The notes under the pieces were generated by a model. It was not told the origin of the DNA. It worked only from the letters and a program-made list of their open reading frames with translations, and searched no databases. Positions 45,314 through 54,071 of a stretch of DNA of 64,000 bases are shown here, one piece after another. The stretch covers positions 1 through 64,000 of the forward strand of contig JAFLKN010000041.1 of assembly GCA_019163175.1 (NCBI GenBank), given 5' to 3'. This DNA comes from Prolixibacteraceae bacterium (lineage in GTDB: Bacteria; Bacteroidota; Bacteroidia; Bacteroidales; Prolixibacteraceae). Position 1 is the first letter of the stretch, and every line of letters starts with the position of its first letter. The position numbers and the translations under genes are program-made.

Positions 45314-47995
45314 ATGAGACGATTCAAATTTGCTGGCCTTTTGCTACTTGTATTATTTGGTATTCAAACTCAGGCTCAACCCAGCCAAACTGTTTATTTG
45401 CAGTGCGAATACCTGTTAAATCCAATTGGAATAGATGTTCCATCTCCACGTTTATGTTGGCAAATGCAAGACAGTCGCGAAGGTGCACTGCAAACTGCTT
45501 ATCAGTTGATTGTTGGAACCGATTCGGTTCAGGTAGCTGCAGGAAAAGGAAATTGCTTGGATTCCGGAAAAATCTCGGAGTCAGCAATGCTCGTTTCTTA
45601 TCAGGGAAAAGCTTTGCTGCCATTCACTAAATATTATTGGACGGTGACTTTATGGGACAAGGATCAACAGAAATTGGCTCCTGCAAAAATCGCAAGTTTC
45701 GAAACCGGAATGATGCAAATCAGCAACTGGAAAGGTACCTGGATTTCTGATTCAAAAGACATTGCCCTGAAACCGGCTCCGTATTTTCGCAAACAGTTTC
45801 AACCTTCAGGAAGAGTGAAAAGTGCTCGTGTTTACCTTGCTGCTGCGGGTTTGTACGAACTTTCCATCAATGGACAGCGCGTTGGCGATCATCGGCTCGA
45901 TCCGATGTATACCCGTTTCGACAGACGTACTTTGTATGTGACTTACGATGTGACTTCGCTGGTAAATGCCAAAGATGTGGTGTTGGGCGTGTTGCTCGGA
46001 AACGGCTGGTATAACCATCAATCTACAGCTGTATGGTATTTCGATCAGGCACCATGGCGCGATCGTCCAAAATTTTGTCTCGATTTGCGAATCACTTATC
46101 AGGATGGCCGCGAAGAAGTTATTTCATCGGGAACCGATTGGAAAACCTCGTTAAGTCCGATCATTTTCAACAGCATTTATACAGCCGAACACCACGATGC
46201 ACGTCTCAGTCAGCCCGGTTGGGATAAGGCTGGATTCGACGATTCGAAATGGAAGAATACCATTCCGGTGAATGCTCCTTCGCAAAATATTGTTGCTCAG
46301 CAACTGCAACCGATTCGTTTTGTGGAAGAAATTAGTCCGGTGAGCGTGAATAAAATGACTGAACTGAAGTCGGTCTACAATTTGGGACGTAATATTGCCG
46401 GAATCAGCCGCATCAGTGTAAAAGGTGAACGCGGAACGACGATTCGCTTAAAACACGCCGAAATGATTTTTAAAGATGGAAATGTAAACATGTCGAACAT
46501 CGATGTTCATTACCGCCCAACAGACGACACCGATCCATTCCAGACTGATATTTATATTTTGAGCGGCGAAGGTATTGAGACTTTCTGGCCGCATTTCAAC
46601 TACAAAGGGTTTCAGTATGTAGAAGTTACCAGCGATCGTCCGGTTGAAATCCAGAGCCTGACCGGAATTTTTATGCACAGCGATGTTCCTCCGGTTGGTC
46701 AGGTGAGCAGTTCGAACGAAACATTGAATAAAATCTGGAAAGCAACTAATGTTTCCTATTTATCGAATCTGCAGGGTTATCCGACCGATTGCCCTCAGCG
46801 TGAAAAGAATGGATGGACGGGCGATGCGCACATTGCCAGTGAAACCGGCTTGTATAACTATGACGGAATTACCATATACGAAAAATGGCTGGCCGATCAC
46901 CGCGACGAGCAACAACCCAATGGAGTTTTACCGAACATCATTCCAACGAGTGGTTGCGGTTACACCTGGGCAAACGGGCCGGATTGGACCAGCACCATTG
47001 CCATCATTCCATGGAATATTTACCTGTTCTATGGCGATCCGAAATTATTGGACGATTGCTATGAAAATATCCGGAGATACGTTGACCATATTGCCGAAAT
47101 CAGTCCAAATGGGTTAACTGACTGGGGATTGGGCGACTGGGTTCCGGTAAAATCGAAAGCTCCGAAAGAACTGACTTCATCGATTTATTACTTTGTGGAC
47201 GCAACGATACTTGCCAAAGCAGCCAAAATATTGGGTCATGAAACCGATTTTCAGAAATACTCAGAATTGTCTGCCAAAATTGCTGTAGCCATAAACGCAA
47301 AATATCTGAATTCTGAAACCGGAATTTATGGTACGGGTTTACAAACTGAACTGAGTGCGCCGCTTTTCTGGGGAATTGTTCCTGAAAACCTGAAGGCCAA
47401 AGTGGCTGAGAATCTTTCCAAACGTGTGATTGCTGATGGTAAACATCTGGATGTTGGTTTGCTTGGAACGAAGACTATCCTGAATGCTCTGAGCGAAAAC
47501 GGATATGCTGATTTGGCTTATGAAGTTGCGGCTCAGGAAACATTTCCATCGTGGGGCTGGTGGATTGTGAACGGGGCAACCTCGCTTTACGAAAACTGGC
47601 CGATTGATGCCACCCGTGATATTTCACTGAATCACATCATGTTTGGCGAAATCGGAGCGTGGTATTACAAAGCGTTGGGCGGAATGAAACCTGATCAGGA
47701 AAAACCGGGCTTTAAAAATGTATTGCTTGAGCCTCATTTTGTAAAAGGCTTGAATTCGTTTCAGGCCAGTCATACCGGACCTTTTGGCGAGATTAAGTCA
47801 TCATGGATACGCAAAGGAAAGACTGTGGTTTACCAGGTGACAATTCCGGCAAACAGTACAGCAGGCTTGAAACTTTCAGGAAATAAGATCAGTCAGAATG
47901 GAAAGGTGATTTCTGTAAATTCCGGAGGAAAAATGGATCAGATCATCACTGTGAATCTGGAATCTGGTATGTACGAATTTAGTATTTCTCAGTAG
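45314..47995 (+). CDS. Glycoside hydrolase family 78 alpha-L-rhamnosidase
   Basis: I start at the ATG at 45,314 (893 residues), since it opens a signal peptide (MRRFKFAGLLLLVLFGIQTQAQ). The N-terminal beta domains include PVYLQCEYLLN-like and YYWTVTLWD strands typical of bacterial GH78 enzymes. The (alpha/alpha)6 barrel follows, with QGYPTDCPQREKNGWTGDA (Asp 504 is in the catalytic acid region), and later the TSLYENWPIDATRDISLNH block, which contains the usual Glu. It releases terminal alpha-L-rhamnose from polysaccharides such as rhamnogalacturonan or from glycosides. It is periplasmic or surface-exposed and stands alone between a promoter and a terminator. Confidence 0.9.
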   Translation: MRRFKFAGLLLLVLFGIQTQAQPSQTVYLQCEYLLNPIGIDVPSPRLCWQMQDSREGALQTAYQLIVGTDSVQVAAGKGNCLDSGKISESAMLVSYQGKALLPFTKYYWTVTLWDKDQQKLAPAKIASFETGMMQISNWKGTWISDSKDIALKPAPYFRKQFQPSGRVKSARVYLAAAGLYELSINGQRVGDHRLDPMYTRFDRRTLYVTYDVTSLVNAKDVVLGVLLGNGWYNHQSTAVWYFDQAPWRDRPKFCLDLRITYQDGREEVISSGTDWKTSLSPIIFNSIYTAEHHDARLSQPGWDKAGFDDSKWKNTIPVNAPSQNIVAQQLQPIRFVEEISPVSVNKMTELKSVYNLGRNIAGISRISVKGERGTTIRLKHAEMIFKDGNVNMSNIDVHYRPTDDTDPFQTDIYILSGEGIETFWPHFNYKGFQYVEVTSDRPVEIQSLTGIFMHSDVPPVGQVSSSNETLNKIWKATNVSYLSNLQGYPTDCPQREKNGWTGDAHIASETGLYNYDGITIYEKWLADHRDEQQPNGVLPNIIPTSGCGYTWANGPDWTSTIAIIPWNIYLFYGDPKLLDDCYENIRRYVDHIAEISPNGLTDWGLGDWVPVKSKAPKELTSSIYYFVDATILAKAAKILGHETDFQKYSELSAKIAVAINAKYLNSETGIYGTGLQTELSAPLFWGIVPENLKAKVAENLSKRVIADGKHLDVGLLGTKTILNALSENGYADLAYEVAAQETFPSWGWWIVNGATSLYENWPIDATRDISLNHIMFGEIGAWYYKALGGMKPDQEKPGFKNVLLEPHFVKGLNSFQASHTGPFGEIKSSWIRKGKTVVYQVTIPANSTAGLKLSGNKISQNGKVISVNSGGKMDQIITVNLESGMYEFSISQ

Positions 47996-48019
47996 TTTAG
48001 TAAGAAATTATATTAGTGA

Positions 48020-48060
48020 AAAGCCTTGTAAGCATTTTGTTTACAAGGCTTTCGTGTTTT
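48020..48060 (+). terminator. Terminator after the GH78 gene
   Basis: A 12-bp stem (AAAGCCTTGTAA/TTACAAGGCTTT, 48,020-48,031 and 48,041-48,052) is followed by CGTGTTTTGTT, about 25 bases after the GH78 stop. Confidence 0.75.
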
Positions 48061-48202
48061 GTTAGGTTCAAATCGATGGCGATTAGAAGGAACTTATCTG
48101 TTTGGAACGATTAATATGTCTTCTGAATTGAACAAATAAAAGACTGGTTTGTCTTTTATTGAATGTTTGTTTAAAAACAATATTCCTAAAATCCTGAAAA
48201 TA

Positions 48203-48664
48203 ATGGAGATGATTGCCATAGACAGAGATTTTACAGTTGTTAGAAACTCAGCTGTTCATGGGAAAGGTGTATTTGCAAAGAAAACCATCCCTAAGGGAAC
48301 CCGCATTTTTGAATATGGCGGGGAACGGGTGTTGAAATCCAATCTGGCTAAAGATCTTGTTGATGGCCTGACCAGCCTTGTTTATGTCATGAACCTGAAT
48401 GAAACGTATGCAGTTGATGGCGAACGTGGAGGAAACGATGCCCGTTTTATTAATCACAGTTGTGATCCGAACTGTGAGGTGCTTTACTTTAATAATACCC
48501 CGTATATCTACGCCATGAAAGAGATTCAGGAAGGAGAGGAGCTCAATTTTGATTATAAATACGGAAGCGAAGGTGATGTAGAAGTTACTGATGAACAAAA
48601 ACGTGAATGGTTTCCCTGTAACTGTGGGGCTGAGAATTGTCGGGGAACCTTGCTAAGCAACTAA
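48203..48664 (+). CDS. SET-domain protein with post-SET-like cysteines
   Basis: I take the ATG at 48,203 (153 residues). An ATG at 48,149 is possible but adds an unlikely N-terminus. The product is nearly all SET domain: VHGKGVFAKKTIPKGTRIFEYGGE, the AdoMet-binding RFINHSCDPNCEV, then GEELNFDYKYG and a C-terminal CNCGAENCRG resembling the zinc-binding post-SET CxCx4C of eukaryotic lysine methyltransferases. Bacterial SET proteins exist in several phyla, and the target may be an internal protein. No signal peptide is seen. The next gene starts 38 bases later and encodes an exported protein, so co-transcription is possible. Confidence 0.82.
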   Translation: MEMIAIDRDFTVVRNSAVHGKGVFAKKTIPKGTRIFEYGGERVLKSNLAKDLVDGLTSLVYVMNLNETYAVDGERGGNDARFINHSCDPNCEVLYFNNTPYIYAMKEIQEGEELNFDYKYGSEGDVEVTDEQKREWFPCNCGAENCRGTLLSN

Positions 48665-48702
48665 ATAGGTGATTAATACATAACAAACTAAAACGGACTA
48701 AC

Positions 48703-49227
48703 ATGGAAAAATCAGAGAAAAAATTAAGTGTTTCTGCACGAATGGTGTTGTCAACAGCGGCTATTCTGGCTATTCAGGCTATGCCTTTCGACAGCTATGC
48801 ACAGGCTGGTGTGCAAGACAAAGTGGTACAGCGCACAGCTGGGAGCAACCCGCATATATTTATTAAGATCAGGGATATTGGTGCAAAAGTGGCGATTGTG
48901 GGATTTGAGAATGGAACACCGGTTTATAAAAATAACAAAGGCGAATTTTACACAGTAAATGGAAAAACCGGAGACCTGAACTACATTAAACCAGAAGAGT
49001 TTGCTAAATTCTCTTGTTGTATTAAACTGAGGTATCCGCCAGATCAAACAGCTTCAAAAGGTATTTCCAGTGGTAAACATTTATCGCACATTAAAATTGA
49101 AGCCGAAATTAAAGATATAAGTCTTGTTGGAGTTGATAGCAAAGGGAATACGATTCAGAAAAACAGCCGTGGTGAAACTTTTACTCTCGATCCGGTTACC
49201 GGAGATATGATTTTTGTAAAAATGTAA
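48703..49227 (+). CDS. Exported protein with two internal repeats, function unknown
   Basis: I do not recognise this 174-residue protein. Its N-terminus is basic, then hydrophobic (about 12-33, ending SYAQA), which looks like a signal peptide. The mature part contains two related units of about 35 residues: 63-96 (VAIVGFENGTPVY to TGDLNYIK) and 139-173 (ISLVGVDSKGNTIQ to TGDMIFVK). Each ends in a turn-rich G-E-x(T/Y)-x-T-x-x-x-x-TGD pattern. This suggests a small beta-rich duplicated domain. A cysteine pair (CC, 105-106) lies between them. It sits between the SET gene and the cupin gene (10 bases before the latter), so these two exported proteins may work together. Confidence 0.6.
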   Translation: MEKSEKKLSVSARMVLSTAAILAIQAMPFDSYAQAGVQDKVVQRTAGSNPHIFIKIRDIGAKVAIVGFENGTPVYKNNKGEFYTVNGKTGDLNYIKPEEFAKFSCCIKLRYPPDQTASKGISSGKHLSHIKIEAEIKDISLVGVDSKGNTIQKNSRGETFTLDPVTGDMIFVKM

Positions 49228-49237
49228 AAATTATCCC

Positions 49238-49852
49238 ATGGAAAGAAGAGATTTTGTTTTGAAATCCAGCATTTTAGCTGCCTTTGGTGGATTGTCTCAA
49301 AGCACAATTGGTTCACCTCAAGTTTCAACTAACTCTGATCCGATACTTCCATTTTTATTACCATCCATGCCTCCATTAGATCACAAGGGAGGTATGGACA
49401 TTCGGGTATGGGTGCGTTCATCCATGACCAATGGATTGTATTCAAGTGTTGAAACTGCTGTCGCACCAAAGTTGATGGGGCCATCACCTCATTACCATAA
49501 AGAACTCGATGAGTTAATGTATGTGATTGATGGTACAGCCAGCATTCTCATTGGTGATGAGGTTGTCGAGGTTCAGGCTGGTGGTTGGCATATGCGGCCA
49601 CGCATGCTGAAACATACTTTCTGGAATGCGTCAGATCAGCCTTTACGTTTTTTTGATATGTATTTCAACCAACCTTTTGAGGAATATTTGGAGCAAATTT
49701 TTCATGAGCTTACCGCTGAAAAAGGATTTCCGGAAGGTTCTGAAGCGAAGAAAAATAAAATGAAAATGCTTCGTGAAAAGTTTGGACTTTTTTCTCCACC
49801 AAATGCTTCTGCTGAAAAGCAGGAAATCATGAAAAAATACGGTTTAAAATAG
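49238..49852 (+). CDS. Cupin-domain protein with a Tat-like signal
   Basis: The 204-residue protein begins MERRDFVLKSSILAAFGG, a twin-arginine-like motif followed by a weakly hydrophobic stretch, which suggests Tat export. The cupin core carries motif 1 (GPSPHYHKELDELMYVIDG, with metal ligands His, His, Glu) and motif 2 (PRMLKHTFWN, with the third His). It should bind one metal ion, and could be a dioxygenase, an isomerase or a sugar-binding protein. The final 50 residues are lysine- and glutamate-rich and outside the cupin fold. The gene follows the repeat-protein gene by 10 bases and converges on topB. Confidence 0.78.
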   Translation: MERRDFVLKSSILAAFGGLSQSTIGSPQVSTNSDPILPFLLPSMPPLDHKGGMDIRVWVRSSMTNGLYSSVETAVAPKLMGPSPHYHKELDELMYVIDGTASILIGDEVVEVQAGGWHMRPRMLKHTFWNASDQPLRFFDMYFNQPFEEYLEQIFHELTAEKGFPEGSEAKKNKMKMLREKFGLFSPPNASAEKQEIMKKYGLK

Positions 49853-49865
49853 ATTTTTATCAAAA

Positions 49866-52217
49866 CTATTTTTCCTGAAATTTCACCAGATAACCGGAAT
49901 CAAACCGAAAGATTCCGGTTATTTTTTTGTTCCCTTCAGCATTCGTAAATGGCCGGGTTTGCCCTTTTAAAACCAACTGAGAAACATGGCTTTCTGTCAG
50001 TTTTTTACCCTGAATTTCAAACGGAATACGCAGTTTGCAGCCTCCCCTGAAATTGGTGCAACCCCATGCTGCATTTCCTTTCACAATTTCACCAATTTTG
50101 CACGACGGGCAAACCAGCTTTTCTGGTTCGGCCTCTGAAAATGCTATTTTGAAGTCATCAGTCAGTTCCAGAAAGCCATCAACAGCAACTTCATCTTGTT
50201 TGAATCCTTTGATCAGAGCGGTTTTTCCTTTTTCAGCCAGCCGTTTGATTTGCGCATCGGTGAGTTTTTTACTCATGAACTCAAAAGGAATAATAAACCG
50301 GCAACCGTCTTTCCAATCGGAGCATCCCCAGGCATTTTTGCCTTTTTTCAGGATTCCATTTTTACAGGCCGGGCACGAGGTTTCGGTAGGTTCGGCTGGA
50401 GCAGCTTTTTCTTTTTTCGCCGGAATGACGGGTTCTTCAGGTGCAAAAGTAAACTCTTTTCGGGGCGAGCGTTTCACCTGATCGACCACCTCGGTAACCA
50501 TCTGCTTCATCTCGTCCATAAAAAGCGTCACATCGTATTGGCCCAGTTCGATCATCCGGAGTTTCTTTTCCCATTGTCCGGTCAGTTCAGCCGATTTTAG
50601 CAGTTCATTTTCAATGCTGTCAATCAGGTCGATTCCGGTGGGCGTGGCAACCAGTTTTTTGCCATCTTTTTTAATGTATTTTCTCCGGAAAAGTGTTTCG
50701 ATGATATTGGCCCGGGTTGACGGCCGTCCAATGCCGTTATCTTTCATCAGTTCGCGAAGTTCTTCGTCATCCACGCTTTTTCCGGCGGTTTCCATGGCAC
50801 GTAATAGAGTTGCTTCAGTATGGTATTTAGGTGGTTGAGTCGATTTTTCGAGCAATCCTGGTTCGTGCGGACCATGTTCACCGGTCACGAAAATCGGGAG
50901 CAGGTTTTCGTCGCTTTGCACTGGATTTTTCTCATTCATGTACACGATACGCCAGCCGGGCTCCAGGATTTGTTTCCCGGTGGCCTTGAAATCGTGCGAT
51001 CCAACCTTGGCTTCAACGGTAGTGTTTGCAACTTTACAATCAGCATAAAATACTGAAATAAACCTTTTGGCAACCATGTCGAAAACCTGTTTTTCGGTAG
51101 CCGTCAGATCAACGCGGTGTTGTCCGGTTGGAATGATGGCGTGGTGATCGGTAATCTTTGCATTGTCGAAAACCTTGTTCGATTTCCGGATTTTATCCTG
51201 AAGTAATGGCGCTGTCAGGGTTTCATAACCTTTCAGGTTTTTCAGGATGCCCGGAACTTTGGGATAAATATCTTCCGAAAGATAAGTGGTGTCCACACGC
51301 GGATAGGTGGTCAGTTTCTTTTCGTATAACGATTGAATAGTTTTCAGTGTCTCTTCGGCACCCATGTTGAATTTCCGGTTGCAATCCACCTGTAAAGAGG
51401 TCAAATCGAACAGGCGGAGTGGCTGCTCAATGCTGTTCTTTGTTTCGATCTTTCCGATAAAAAGCTCGAAGCGACTGATTTCTTCGAGTACTTGCGCTGC
51501 ATCTTCGCGTTTCAAGAACCGTCCGGAAGCAGCCGAAAAGGTGGCTTCTCGGTAAATGGTTTTTATCTCGAAATAGGGTTCAGGCTTAAATGCGTCAATT
51601 TCTTTTTGCCGGTTGACGATAATGGCGAGGGTAGGGGTTTGCACACGTCCGATGGACAAAACCTGTCTGTTCTGTCCGTATTTAAGGGTGTACAGGCGCG
51701 TGGCATTCATTCCCAGCAGCCAGTCGCCAATCGCACGGGCGCTTCCGGCGGCATAAAGGTTATCAAATTTTTTACCGTCCTGTAATTTCTGAAAACCCTC
51801 ACGAATCGCTTCTTCAGTCAGCGACGAAATCCACAAACGTTTCACCGGTGCGGTGCATTTGGCTTTCGACATCACCCAACGCTGAATCAGTTCCCCTTCC
51901 TGGCCGGCATCGCCACAGTTTATGACCTCTTCGGCACCCTGCATCAGTTTTTCGATGGTGGCAAACTGCTTTTTTACACCGTCATCTTCAATCAGTTTAA
52001 TGCCAAACTTCGATGGAATCATCGGCAGCAGATGGATGTTCCACGTTTTCCATTGTTCTTTATAATCGTTTGGCTCTTTTAGGGTGCACAAGTGGCCGAA
52101 TGTCCAGGTTACCTGATAGCCATTTCCCTCAAAATAGCCATCGCGACGGACGTTCGCTCCAATAATTTGGGCAAGTTCTTTAGCTACGCTGGGCTTTTCA
52201 GCAATACAAACTTTCAT
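49866..52217 (-). CDS. topB: DNA topoisomerase III
   Basis: The 783-residue protein is a type IA topoisomerase. A TOPRIM domain starts MKVCIAEKPSVAKELA, with CGDAGQEGEL (101-110) giving the metal-binding acidic residues. The active-site region is TTYPRVDTTYLS (Tyr 305). The C-terminal 180 residues have two zinc-ribbon-like repeats (CPACKNGILKKG and CPSCKIGEIVKG) and a repeated KLT-containing linker. Topoisomerase III cuts one strand and helps decatenate replication or recombination intermediates. It is separated by 88 bases from cvfB, which is transcribed in the same direction. Plasmid-borne topoisomerase III copies also exist, but nothing around this gene suggests a mobile element. Confidence 0.93.
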   Translation of the reverse strand: MKVCIAEKPSVAKELAQIIGANVRRDGYFEGNGYQVTWTFGHLCTLKEPNDYKEQWKTWNIHLLPMIPSKFGIKLIEDDGVKKQFATIEKLMQGAEEVINCGDAGQEGELIQRWVMSKAKCTAPVKRLWISSLTEEAIREGFQKLQDGKKFDNLYAAGSARAIGDWLLGMNATRLYTLKYGQNRQVLSIGRVQTPTLAIIVNRQKEIDAFKPEPYFEIKTIYREATFSAASGRFLKREDAAQVLEEISRFELFIGKIETKNSIEQPLRLFDLTSLQVDCNRKFNMGAEETLKTIQSLYEKKLTTYPRVDTTYLSEDIYPKVPGILKNLKGYETLTAPLLQDKIRKSNKVFDNAKITDHHAIIPTGQHRVDLTATEKQVFDMVAKRFISVFYADCKVANTTVEAKVGSHDFKATGKQILEPGWRIVYMNEKNPVQSDENLLPIFVTGEHGPHEPGLLEKSTQPPKYHTEATLLRAMETAGKSVDDEELRELMKDNGIGRPSTRANIIETLFRRKYIKKDGKKLVATPTGIDLIDSIENELLKSAELTGQWEKKLRMIELGQYDVTLFMDEMKQMVTEVVDQVKRSPRKEFTFAPEEPVIPAKKEKAAPAEPTETSCPACKNGILKKGKNAWGCSDWKDGCRFIIPFEFMSKKLTDAQIKRLAEKGKTALIKGFKQDEVAVDGFLELTDDFKIAFSEAEPEKLVCPSCKIGEIVKGNAAWGCTNFRGGCKLRIPFEIQGKKLTESHVSQLVLKGQTRPFTNAEGNKKITGIFRFDSGYLVKFQEK

Positions 52218-52305
52218 GAAATCTGTTCAAAGGTTGAACCACATAGACACATAGGACACCTAGTTTTTTTTTCGCGTTTTGCGTCTTAGCTTTCAAATAA
52301 TTCTT

Positions 52306-53145
52306 TTATTCGGAAACAAGCAACCTGATTCCGTTTTCTTCCAGTGCGATCATTCGTTTTTTGTAGAGCGCACCAATAGCCGCTTTGAAGTTTTTCTTGC
52401 TGAATTTGAATGTTTTATAAATCTCTTCAGGAGTGCTTTTGTCGGTTAATGGAAGGTATCCTTTGGCTTTTTCTAACTCTGAAATAATTTTATCGGCAAA
52501 CGAACTGATTTTTTCGTACCCGGCTTTTTGCAGACAAAGGTCAATTTTACCGTCGGTACGGATTTTTTTGATGTATCCCTGCACTTTATCGCCCGGATTA
52601 AGTGGCTGAAAAACTTCGTTTTTGAAGATCACTCCGAGATGACTGTTGTCGATAATGGCGTTGTAGCCCAAATCGGTTTCATTTACAATGATGAGGTCAA
52701 CTTCCTCGTCATTGTCATAGTCAACCGGGATATTATCGAGGTAATGTTCAATTTTTGATGAGGCGGCAATACGTTTGGTGTTGGTATCTACATACACATA
52801 AACCAGGTATTTCCGGCCTTGTTCCATAGGCTGGCGCTGCTCGCGAAAAGGCACAAACAGGTCTTTAGGCAATCCCCAGTTGAGGAATGCGCCAACCGGA
52901 GTTACCGAAACCACTTCGAGTAAGGCAAATTCTTCGACCATGGCCAGCGGTTTCTCTGTTGTTGCCACTAGTCGGTCTTCCGAATCAAGGTAGATAAACG
53001 CTTCCAGATGATCTCCCGGCATCGTTCCTTCCGGAACATAGCGTTTCGGCATCAGGATTTCGCCCAGATCCCCACCGTCGAGGTAAATACCAAAATCAAC
53101 TTCTTTAACTACTTCTAAATGATTTATTTTTCCTATTTCAGTCAT
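52306..53145 (-). CDS. cvfB: S1 RNA-binding domain protein CvfB/YitL-like
   Basis: The 279-residue protein has three consecutive beta-barrel modules of the S1 type. One is at the N-terminus (GIYLDGGDLGEILMPKRYV), one in the middle (SVTPVGAFLNWGLPKDLFVPF), and one near residues 150-215 (NAIIDNSHLGVIFKNEVF, GKIDLCLQ). A C-terminal winged-helix-like domain follows (FKFSKKNFKAAIGALYKKRMIAL). This is the CvfB/YitL plan. Such proteins bind RNA and influence virulence or stress gene expression in Gram-positive bacteria, and the function in Bacteroidota is not established. The upstream spacer contains a repeat-like GC-rich patch. Confidence 0.87.
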   Translation of the reverse strand: MTEIGKINHLEVVKEVDFGIYLDGGDLGEILMPKRYVPEGTMPGDHLEAFIYLDSEDRLVATTEKPLAMVEEFALLEVVSVTPVGAFLNWGLPKDLFVPFREQRQPMEQGRKYLVYVYVDTNTKRIAASSKIEHYLDNIPVDYDNDEEVDLIIVNETDLGYNAIIDNSHLGVIFKNEVFQPLNPGDKVQGYIKKIRTDGKIDLCLQKAGYEKISSFADKIISELEKAKGYLPLTDKSTPEEIYKTFKFSKKNFKAAIGALYKKRMIALEENGIRLLVSE

Positions 53146-53179
53146 AATGTGTTTCGAGTTTCAGGTTTCAAAATTCCAA

Positions 53180-53258
53180 GTTGCCTTCGACTGCTTCGCG
53201 CTCAGGCAACGATGTTCTATTCAGCGGTGGCTGAGACTTCGGCGTGAGCTCAGTCGAA
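53180..53258. repeat. REP-like palindromic GC-rich patch between cvfB and lutA
   Basis: This spacer contains an inverted pair GTTGCCT/AGGCAAC (53,180-53,186 and 53,204-53,210) and a second pair TTCGACTG/CAGTCGAA (53,186-53,193 and 53,251-53,258). It is GC-rich compared with neighbouring spacers, as in extragenic palindromic repeats that occur in many copies. Only one copy is in the window. Confidence 0.5.
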
Positions 53259-53270
53259 CGCTTGTCGAAT

Positions 53271-53996
53271 CTATTCCCAACCCGAGGCCAAAATATCGGC
53301 AATGTGGATTGGTTTGATGGGTAAATTATTTTTCTGGATATATCCTTCCAGATTCAGAATACACGACGATTCGGTTGAAATGATGTATTCTGCTCCGGTT
53401 TTCAGGGCATTCTCCACTTTCTGTTCGGTCATAGCCGATGAAATGGCGGTGAATTTAGCCGAGAAGGTTCCACCAAATCCGCAGCAGGTTTCGGTATCTT
53501 CTATTTCAACCAATTCCAATCCTTTTACTTTGGAGAGTAAAAGTCGAGGTTCCTTGCGGATTCCGTATTCGCGCAATGCGGTGCAGGCATCGTGGTAACA
53601 AACCTTGTGTGGAAATTCCGCGCCAAAATCGGTAAAATTTAAATGATTGACCAGGTAATCCGTCAGCTCAAACATATTTCTGTTCAATCGCTGGTAATCT
53701 TCAAATCCGGCTTGTCCGTTTTTAAACAGGTCGGGATAATAGTTTTTAATGAAGCCGGTGCACGAAGCCGACGGACTTACAATGTGCCTGTCATTTGGAA
53801 AATCACAAATAAATTTCTTCGCCAGTGTTTTGGTTTCGTCCCAGTAGCCACTGTTGAAAGCGGGTTGCCCGCAGCAGGTCTGCTCCGGATTGTAGTTCAC
53901 ATCCAGTCCGGCTTTCCGGAGTAATTTTACGGTATTAAATGCTGTATCAGGATATATCTGATCGATGAAACAGGGTATAAAAAGATCGACGGTCAT
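53271..53996 (-). CDS. lutA: LutA/YkgE-like (Fe-S)-binding protein
   Basis: The 241-residue protein has two CCG-type motifs: CCGQPAFNSG (from Cys 41) and CCGFGGTFS (about residue 170). It also has a YHDACTALREYG motif and a terminal HIADILA. This is the layout of LutA/YkgE/LldE-type proteins in L-lactate oxidation and of GlcF-type subunits. It is usually encoded with lutB and lutC, but no partner is adjacent here. It starts before the tRNA-Trp terminator and runs towards cvfB. It may work with partners elsewhere, or with a different oxidase. Confidence 0.85.
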   Translation of the reverse strand: MTVDLFIPCFIDQIYPDTAFNTVKLLRKAGLDVNYNPEQTCCGQPAFNSGYWDETKTLAKKFICDFPNDRHIVSPSASCTGFIKNYYPDLFKNGQAGFEDYQRLNRNMFELTDYLVNHLNFTDFGAEFPHKVCYHDACTALREYGIRKEPRLLLSKVKGLELVEIEDTETCCGFGGTFSAKFTAISSAMTEQKVENALKTGAEYIISTESSCILNLEGYIQKNNLPIKPIHIADILASGWE

Positions 53997-54046
53997 TACT
54001 ATTTGAATTTGGGTTCAAGTTACCAAAGACTTTCCTTAAAACAAAA

Positions 54047-54070
54047 AAAGCTGCCCGAAAGAGCAGCTTT
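54047..54070 (-). terminator. Terminator of tRNA-Trp
   Basis: An 8-bp stem AAAGCTGC/GCAGCTTT (54,047-54,054 and 54,063-54,070) with an 8-base loop follows the tRNA by one base on the minus strand. The T-tract comes from the A-run at 54,043-54,049. Confidence 0.85.
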
Positions 54071-54071
54071 G

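Noticed and set aside
50035-50481. A 148-codon plus-strand ORF inside topB.
   Set aside because: It is antisense to the zinc-ribbon region of topB and shows no recognisable domain.
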